From Streptomyces bicolor (GTDB taxonomy: Bacteria; Actinomycetota; Actinomycetes; Streptomycetales; Streptomycetaceae), in NCBI RefSeq assembly GCF_000719285.1, contig NZ_JOFS01000033.1, forward strand, positions 38,408-102,407: a DNA stretch of 64,000 bases, given 5' to 3'. Shown piece by piece: positions 24,051-33,000 of the stretch. Under the pieces are notes generated by a model. It ran no database searches, was not told the DNA's origin, and saw only the letters and a list, made by a program, of their open reading frames with translations. Position numbers and translations under genes: made by a program. Positions within the stretch are counted from its first letter, which is position 1; each line of letters begins with the position of its first letter.

Positions 24051-27000
24051 TGAGGGCGCCGACGGCCCCCAACGCCGCTGCGGGCAGGGGCGGGGGCGAC
24101 CTCGCTCACCTCGCTCAGCGCGTCCCGCAGTTGCCTCCGTATCTCCTCGGCGAACCCGGCGACTTCGCGGGGCGTGAGGGCCGCCGCCGAGGCCCGCACG
24201 GTGACGCGCAGACCCTCACCGTCCGCCACCGGCCGTACGGCCAGGAACACGTCGGTGCCCACCGGCGGCGGGGCGAGGGCGGTGTCGGACTCGTCCGCGT
24301 GCAGCGTCAGACCGCCCACGGACTCGGAGCCGACAGACGTGAAGTCGAGGAAGGTGAAGAAGAACTGGGCGTGCCGCGGCAGTCCCGCCGGCGTGCGGGC
24401 ATCGCCGGGGCCTTCGGCGCGGGCCAGGTCGGTTTCGGCGGCGAGCTGCCGCAAGTCCTCCTCGAATGAGGGCAGTTGATCGTCGCCGTGCCCGCCGGGC
24501 CGAGCCGGGCGCAGTGCCACCGCCTCCGCGAACGGGCCGAACACCCGGTGCGCGTCCGCCGTGGACTCCTCACGCCCGGTGACGGCGAGCCCCAGCACGA
24601 GGTCGCGCTGTCCGGTGAGCTCCGCGAGGGCGCGGTAGTACGCGGTGAGCAGGGGGGCGTACGGGGTGCGGTGGGCTGCTCGGGCGAGCCTGCGCAACGC
24701 CCCGGTGGTGTCGGCGTCCAGGGTGAAGCCCGTGGTGTGGAACGCCGGTTGTGCCTCGGTGCCCTCGGGGGCCGGCCGGCGCAGGGCCGGGGCCGTGTAG
24801 GGCGCGCGCAGGCGTGCGCGGTAGTCCTCGGCCTCGGGTCCCTGTGGGTGTGGGCGTACGGCGGACAGGGCGACGTGGTCGCGGAAGGAGCTGTCCAGCG
24901 CAGGCAGGCCGGGGGCGAGCCCGCGGTCGAGGCGGTCGTACACGGTGAGCAGTTCTCCGGCGAGCAGGGCGGCGCTGTAGCCGTCGCCGATGAGGTGGTG
25001 CGCGTGGACCAGGAGCACGTGCTCGGCGGGGGTCACGGTGAACAGCCTGAGCCGCAGCAACGGCCAGGCCCAGGGCTCGAGTCGCCGCCGTGCCTCCTCG
25101 GCTGTCCGCTCCTCCAGCAGGTCGGGGTGCGCGAGGGTCTCCGCCTGAACGGGCAGGCGCAACGAGTCCGGCAGCTCCTGCTGCACGGGCGGGCGGGCGC
25201 CCGCCGGGAAGACGGTGCGCAGCATGGGATGCCGGGCCACCAGAACGTCGACGGCGCGCTGGAAGACGTCATGGCGCAGCGGTCCGCGCAGCCGGAACCG
25301 GGCGAGCCAGCCGAAGCCCGCTCCGGGGTCGATGGTCTCGGCGAGCAGGAATCCTCGCTGGGAGGGTGTGAGCGGGAACGGACTCGCGAACCGCGCGGAG
25401 CCGGAGTCCGGGGTCGGAGCGGGCGAGGGGGCGGTGGCGGCGGTGTCGAGGGCCGCCGCGAGCGCGCTCAGCGTGCGGTGGGTGTAGACGGTGGTCGGCC
25501 GGGGGACGGCCGGCAGTTCCTTGCGCAGGCGGGCGAAGAGCTCCAGGACCATGATGGAGTCGCCGCCGAGTGCGAAGAAGTCGTCCTCGCGGGTGACGTC
25601 CGGGACGTCCAGCAGGGCCGACCAGATGCGTGCGACGGTGTGCTCGGTCGGGGTGACGGGAGGGGTTCCAGGCCGCGTGGCGGGCAGGATTCCGGGCGGG
25701 GTTGGGGGCTCGGATCGCAGGGTCTCGAAGTCGCGCGCCAACAGGCCGCGGTCGATCTTGCCGGTGCCTGTCAGGGGCATCGCCGGGATCGAGCGGATGC
25801 GGCCGGGCAGCATGTACGGCGGCAGTACTCGAGCCAGGAAGGCGCGCAACTCGCGAGCGTCCGGCACCCCGGAGCCGGGCCTGGGCTCGACGTACGCCAC
25901 CAGGCGTCCGTCGGCGAGCAGCACGGCGGCCCGGGAGACGTCCGGGTGGGTGAGCAGCGCGGCCTCGACCTCGCCGAGCTCGACGCGGTGGCCGCGGACC
26001 TTGACCTGGTCGTCTAGGCGGCCGAGGAACTCCAGTGCGCCGTCCGCGGTCCGCCGGACCCGGTCACCGCTGCGGTACCAGCGGCGGCCGTCGCGTTCCA
26101 CGAACGCCTCGGCGGTGAGGTGCGGTTCGCCGAGGTATCCGGGTGTCAGCCCGGTTCCGGCGATGAGCAGTTCACCGGCCTCCCCGGGCGGGCAGGGACG
26201 GCCCTCCTCGGTGACGACGGCCAGTTCGGTCCCGGCCACCGGGCGGCCGATGGGCAGTTGCCGTACGTCGTCGTCGGGCCGGGTGTCGATGATGTGGCAG
26301 GTGGCGTTGATGGTGGCTTCGGTGGGCCCGTACAGGTTGGCGACCCTGTGCTCCGGTCCTCCGCAGGTGTCGAGCAGGTCGAACCAGCGCCGTACGTGTG
26401 CGGCGGGAAGTGCCTCGCCGCCCACGTGGACCCAGCGCAGCGCCGTCAGGTCCGGGGGTGTTCCGTCCTGTGCCGCCCGGGTCTCGGCGGCGGTCAGCAG
26501 TCGCTCCCAGAGGGTCGGCACCGAACTCCACACCGTGACACGGTCGTTGACGATCCGTTCCAGCAGGGCCTCGGGGTCGCGGACGAGGTCCCGGGAGAAG
26601 GTGTGGATCGTGGCGCCGACCAGCAGCGGTGCCAGCAACTGGCGTACGGAGGCGTCGAAACAGACGGACGCCGTCTGCGCGAGCTGGTCCCCGGGGCCGT
26701 AGCCGAAGGTGGCCAGGGACCAGTCGAGGTAGTTGAGCATGGACCGGTGGGTGATCGGGACGCCCTTGGGGCGGCCGGTGGAACCCGAGGTGAAGATGAC
26801 GTAGGCGATGGCGTCCGGGTCGGCGTGCGGCAGCGGGGGCGTGCGGACCGGGGCCGGTGACCGGTCGTCGGCGGCGATCGGTGTGACATCGGCCAGTTCG
26901 GCGGCGGCAGCGCGCGTCGCCGTGTGACACACCACCACGCCGACGCCGGTGCGGTTCACCTGGTCCCGGAGCCGGGCCACCGGGTGACCGGCGTCCAAGG

Positions 27001-30000
27001 GCACCCAGCCCGCACCCGAGCGGAGGACGCCGACCACGCCGACGACGGTGTCCGCGCCCGGTTCGGTGAGCAGGCCGACCAGGTCGCCGGGGCGTACGCC
27101 GTTCGCCCGCAGCCGGGTGGCGAGGACGGCGGAGGCACTGTCGAGGTCGGCGTAAGTGAGCGTCGCACCACCAGTGTTGACGGCCACCGCTGTCGGCGTC
27201 GCGCGGAACTGGGCGCAGAGGCGGTGCACGATCCCGTCGTCGCCGCGCACCCGGGAACCGGGAGGCGCGACGGGGGGTGTGACCGGCTGTGTCGCCGTCG
27301 ACGCTTGTCCGATCACGGCGCGCAGTTCACCCACGTAGTCCGCTGCGAGACGCTCCACGGTCTCCCGCCGGAACAGGTGAGCGGGGTGGTTCCAGGACAG
27401 ACGCAGGGCCGTGTCGGACTCCCAGCACAGCAGCCCGAGCCGGGTCGCGGCGGAGGCGGTGGCCGCCGCGGTCGGGGTCACGGTGACCGGCCAGTCGCGG
27501 CCGTGGCTCACAGGAAAGCGGGCGAAGCTGAACCCGGCCGGGGCGACCGTGCGCGGGGCGGGGCCGGTGGCGGGCCGCAGCGCGGCGATGTCGGGGCTGC
27601 CGAGCGTGGCATGGGCCTCCGCTTCCCGCCAGATCCGCCGCATCCGCTGCGCCAGCGCGGTCACGGGCTCGTCGGGGTCGACGTCGGCGAACACCGGAAG
27701 GGTGTCGGCGAGCGGGCCGACCAGGCGGTCGATCCCGGGCAGGGGCGCCTCCCGGCGGGCGCGCGCCACGTTCACGGCGACGGCCCGCTGTCCGCTCCAC
27801 CGGGCCAGGCAGCGGCCGTACACCGCGAGCAGCAGGTGGAAGAGGGAGACTTCGTGCCGGGCGGCCAGCTCCCGCAGCGCGGCCGTGAGTGGTGCGTCGA
27901 CTGCCGTCTGGTGGTGGGTGAGCGGCGGCTGAGGGAGTGCTTCCGGGTCGCCGTCGTACGGCAGTGCCGGTGCCGGTGCCGCCGCGGTGTGGTCGGCGAT
28001 GCGGTCACGCCAGTAACGCTGGTCCCGGGTGAAGTCGGGCGACCGGCGTTCGGCGGAGACGAGGTCCGCGTAGTCGGCGAACTCCGCGCGCGCGTCCGGG
28101 AGTTCGGGTGCACGGCCGTGGGCGAGGGCGGTGTACAGCGACCAGAGGTCCTCGCACAGGATCTTGAGGCTGTAGCCGTCGGCTGCGCTGTGATGGACGA
28201 CCAGCAGGAGGTGGGCGAGGTGTGCGTCCCCGCGGTCGCGGACCACAGTGGCGCGTACCGGGGCCTCGCTCGTCAGATCGAACGGGCGGTTGTACAGCCG
28301 CTGTTCGAGGTCGGGGAGGAGCGGCACGGTGTCGTCCGGCTGGTGCACCTCGTACCAGCGCGGGGCGCGGTCGGTGGGGTCGGCTGGGGCGGTGTACTGG
28401 CCCGGCGGTGTGCCGTTCGTGGCGTCCGTGACGTCCGTGGTGATGCGCAGCCGCAGCATCGGGTGACGGGCCGCGAGGTGGGCCAGAGCGCGGCCGAGCA
28501 GATCGGGGTCGAGAGGGCCTCGGACGGTCTGGCGTATGTAGCCGTAGGCGGTGACGCCTTCGTACAGGGCCTCGGTGGTGAGGAAGGCGCGCTGCAGCGG
28601 GGTGAGGGGGCGCGGAGTGGACTCCTCGCCACGGCGACCGGTCGCGGCGGGGTCCGGAGCGGCCGTTGGTCTGTGCCCGCTGAGGTGGGTGGCCAGTTCG
28701 CCGATCGTCCGGTACTCGAAGAGCAGCGTGGCGGGCAGCGGCAGCCCGAGTTCCGCCTCCAGTCGGCGTGCGAGGTCCACCGCGCTCAGGGAGTCGAGGC
28801 CGAGGCCGAGGAACGGCTCGTCTTCGCCGATCTCGTCGGGGGCGCGGTGCAGTGCCTCGGCCAGCAGGCGGCGCGCCAGATCCGCGACGCGGGCCGGGTC
28901 GATCACGGGATCGGGGGCGCCGTCCGGGGCGGTACGGGGAGTGGGTGAGGCGCTGTCGCGCATGCCGTCCCGGGCGGTTCCGGGCGCGGGAGGCACGCTG
29001 TCGTGCGTGTCGTCCCCGGCGGTTCCCGGCGCGGGAGGCGCACTGGCGCGCATGCCGTTCAGGCGGTCCACGGTGACGTCCGGCGAGGGCCGCTTCGAGG
29101 CCGGACCCGACGCCGGCTCCGAGGTTGTGACCAGCAGGTGCGCGGCATCGGTGGCGACGGCTGTGCGGAGCGCGGCGACCGCGGCCCGCGCGGTCATGGG
29201 GCTCAGTCCGCGGTCGCGCAGCCGCTGCAGGACCGGCGATCCGGCGGCCAGCCCCGCATCGGCGACGGGCCCGAACCCGATCGCCTGCCAAGGCCGGCCC
29301 GCCGCGCGTTCGGCGGCGGCGAAGGCGTCCAGGAAGGCGTTGGCCGCCGCGTAGTCCCCGAGGGCGCCCGCCAGGCCTGGCAGCACCGAGGAGAGGGAGG
29401 AGAAGGCGACACACACCGACGGTGTCTGGCCATGCCGCCGCAGCGCCTCGGCGAGCAGCACCGTGCCCCGCGTCTTCGCGACGAGCACCCGCTCGATCTC
29501 GGCGTCGGTCTTGGCGCGCAGGGTGCCGGGCCAGACCGTGCCCGCGGCGTGGAACACCCCGTCCAGCGGAGGCAGGGTGGCGAACAGGGCGTCGACGGCG
29601 GCGGTGTCGGACACGTCGGCCGCCTGGTATCGGGCCCGGGCGCCCTGGGCACGAAGCTCGGTGAGCAGTTCGTCGGGAGCGGTCTCGGAGCGGCCGGTGA
29701 GGATCAGCTCGCAGGGCCCGCGTCCCGCCAGATCACGGGCCAGCGCGGAGCCCAGCCCTCCGGCTCCTCCAGTGATCAGGTACGTGCCGTCCGGCGGCAG
29801 GGCATCGACCGCCGCCGGGGTGTCCGGCACATGGGCCGGCGTACGGCTGAGCCTGCGGCCCGAGCGCCACGCGAACGCACCCTCCGCGCCCGGCTCGTGG
29901 GCCGACCACAGCTCCCGTTCCAAGGCCTCGACCCGGGCGTCGAGCGGGTCCTGGGAGGACAGGTCGACGCTGCGGGCGGCGAGCCCTGGGTGCTCGTCCG

Positions 30001-33000
30001 GGAGTGCCAGCGCGAAACCGTGCGGGATCGCCTGCGCCGGGCGCGTCCGCTGCCTCGAGGCGCCGGTGGCGTACGCGTCCTCGGTGACCACCAGCAGGCG
30101 GGCGCGGAAGGTTGCGAGCAGGTCGAGTACGGGGCGCAGTGCGGAAACCGCCACTCTCGGGTCGGTGTCCGTGGCGGGGCGGCCTCCGTCTCCGCTTCCC
30201 GCCGTGCCCGCGAGCCACACCACGGCGTCCGCCGCAACGGGGACCGGCTCGTCACCGCGGCCCTCGCCCACTACCGTCACCCCACGGCCGACGAGCCGCT
30301 CGGTGACGGCCTGTGCGAGCGCCCGGTCCGCGCCGATCAGCCGTACGGCGCGGGGCCCGGCCGCCGCTATGAGCGGGGCGTCCCTCCAGTCGAGGCGCCG
30401 CACCACCGTTCCGGCGCCGGGCTTGCGCGGCCAGTGGCGGGTGCGCTGATACGGATACGTCGGCACCGGCACCCTCGGCCGCCGGGCGGCCCGGCCCGTC
30501 CGGTCCGAGGCTGCCGGAACCGTCACCTCCAGGGCCGCCCGGTCCAGGACCGCACCGCGTGCCCACAGTCGGCCCGCCGTCTCCCACAGCGCCCGCGCAC
30601 CGGAGGAACCGGCGTCACTTGCCGAGTCCGGGGCAGGTCCCGCCGTCAGCACCGCCACGTCCGCGGCACCCTGCGCGCCGGCTACCGCACGGACCGCCCC
30701 GCCCAGGGTGTTCCCCGGACCGAGTTCGACGAAGTGGTCGTAGCCCTCGTCCACCAGCCGCGCCACAGCCACACCGAACCGCACCGGCCGGACGGCGTGC
30801 TCCTGCCAGTAGGCGGGCGTGAGGCCGGGCCGCCACTCGCCGCTGACCGTGCTCAGCATCGGTACGGCCGCCGGTTTGACCGTGAGCGCCTTGGCGGCGT
30901 CCCCCAGCGGGTCGAGGACCGGCTCCAGCGACGGCGAGTGGAAGGCGTGGGAGACACGGAGCCTGCGCGTGGCCACGCCCCGTCCCGTCAACTCCGCGAC
31001 AGCACGGTCGACGGCGTCCTCGGCTCCCGCGATCACCAGCTGCTCGGGCCCGTTGACGGCGGCCACGCTCAGCGAGCCACCCGACGCCGAGACGAGATCG
31101 GCGACGGTGTCCTCGTCGCCCCTGACGACGGCCATGGCTCCGGGCCGGGCCAGTTCACCGACCAGGCGCCCGCGCTCCGCGGCGAACCCCACCGCCTCGG
31201 CGAGGCTCAGCGCACCGGCCACGCACGCGGCGGCGATCTCGCCCACGCTGTGTCCGGCGACCGCGTCCGCGGCCAGGCCCCACTCCCCCAACTGCCGGGC
31301 CAGTCCCACACCGAACGCGACGAGCAGCGGCTGCGCCACCTCAGTCCTGGCCAACTCCCCCGGATCCACCCGGGGATCGAGGCACCACTGAGCGAGCGAG
31401 CGCCCGAGCACGGGGCCCGTCAGGGAGGAAGCCTCGTCGATGACCTCCCGGAACACCGGGGCCGACCGGTACAGGGCGCGGCCCTGACCGGGCCGCTGCG
31501 CTCCCTGCCCCGGAATCAGGAACACCGTCCGTGGGCGGGAACGGGCGACCGTGAAGTCAGCGGTGCCCGCGGCGGCGAGGCGGTCGGCGAGGTCACCGTC
31601 GGCGACCAGGGCGAGGCGATGAGGGGCGTCGTCGCGCGCCGCGTTGACGGTGGCGCAGATGTCCGCCTCGGACAGTTCCGGGTGCGCGCGTAGGTGCGCG
31701 GCCAGGTCGGCGGCGGAAGCCCGCAGGGCCTCTGCGGTGCGGGCCGACAGGGTGAGCAGGTGCGGGCCGTCGGAACCAGGGCTCACGGAGGTCGCCCGCC
31801 CGTCGGCGGGGGAACTCACGTCCGGCGTCCACCCGTGGGCGGCGGAACTCGCGGAGGGCATCCGCGCCGGCGCCTCCTCCAGCACGGCGTGCGCGTTCGT
31901 CCCGCCGAAGCCGAAGGCGTTGACGCCCGCGATCAAGGGCCCGGGGGTCCGCCACTCCCGCTGCTCGGTGACGAGTTCGAAGCCGGGGGCGACGCGTTCC
32001 AGGTACGGCGCGCGCGTGGTCGTGTTCGGGGAGGGCGGGATCCGGCGGTGCTGTAGTGCCAGGACCGTCTTGACCAGGCCGGGCATGCCGGCGGCGTTGA
32101 GCAGGTGACCGATGTTCGCCTTGACGGAGCCGAGCAGGCGCGGGAGCCCGTCGGTGCGGGGCGGGAAGGCGTGCCCGAGTGACTGTGCCTCGATCGGGTC
32201 GCCCACGGGCGTGCCGGTCCCGTGGGCCTCGACGTACGACACCGCGTCGGGGTCGATGCCGCAGTCGCCGTACGCCTGGGTGATGACCTCGCGCTGGGTG
32301 CGCGGGTTGGGGGCGAGCAGGCTGAGCGACCGCCCGTCGTTGTTGACGGCTGTGCCGCGGACCAGGGCGAGCGCCGGATCGCCGGCCCGCCGCGCGTCCT
32401 CCAGGCGGGAGAGGACGAGGGCCGCCCCGCCCTCCCCGGGCACGATGCCGTCGGCGGCGGCACCGAAGGGGCGTCCGCCGCCCGTCGGGGAGAGCGCGCC
32501 CGCGCGTGCGAGCAGCCGGTGGCCGGTGGGGGTGAGGGCGAGCTGGACGCCGCCGACGACGGCGATGTCACACTCGCCGCTCTGGAGGCTGCGCCGCGCC
32601 AGGTGGAGCGCCACGAGCGCGGAGGAGCAGGCGGTGTCGACGGCGAGGGCGGGGCCGTCGAGGTCGAGGGCCTGGGAGAGGCGGGCGGCTGTCAGGTTGG
32701 GCAGGTTGCCGGTGAGCGCGCCGGGGTGGGCGGCGAGGTCGCCGTCCGTGGCGGCCGTCAGGATCTCCCGGTATCCGCTGTCGCTCACGGCCGCGAACAC
32801 ACCGATCCTGCGGCCGGCCCGCCGGGGCCCGGCGTACCCGGCGCGCTCCAGGGCTTCGTGGGCCAGCTCCAGGAAGATCCGCGCCTGTGGGTCGGTCGCG
32901 CGGGCTTCCTCGTCGTCGAGGCCGAAGAAGGCGGCGTCGAAGTCTGCCGGATCCGGGAGGAAGGAGCCGAAGAGGCCGGCGTTGTCGGGTGCGTTCTCCC

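Noticed and set aside
26924..28948. Long rightward open frame (674 codons) antisense to the megasynthase
   Set aside because: It lies wholly opposite the C/A region, its translation is Gly/Arg/Val-rich with no family motif, and long antisense frames are normal in DNA of this GC content.
29700..30700. Dehydratase domain between AT and KR
   Set aside because: No HxxxGxxxxP motif was found; the stretch fits the structural half of the KR.
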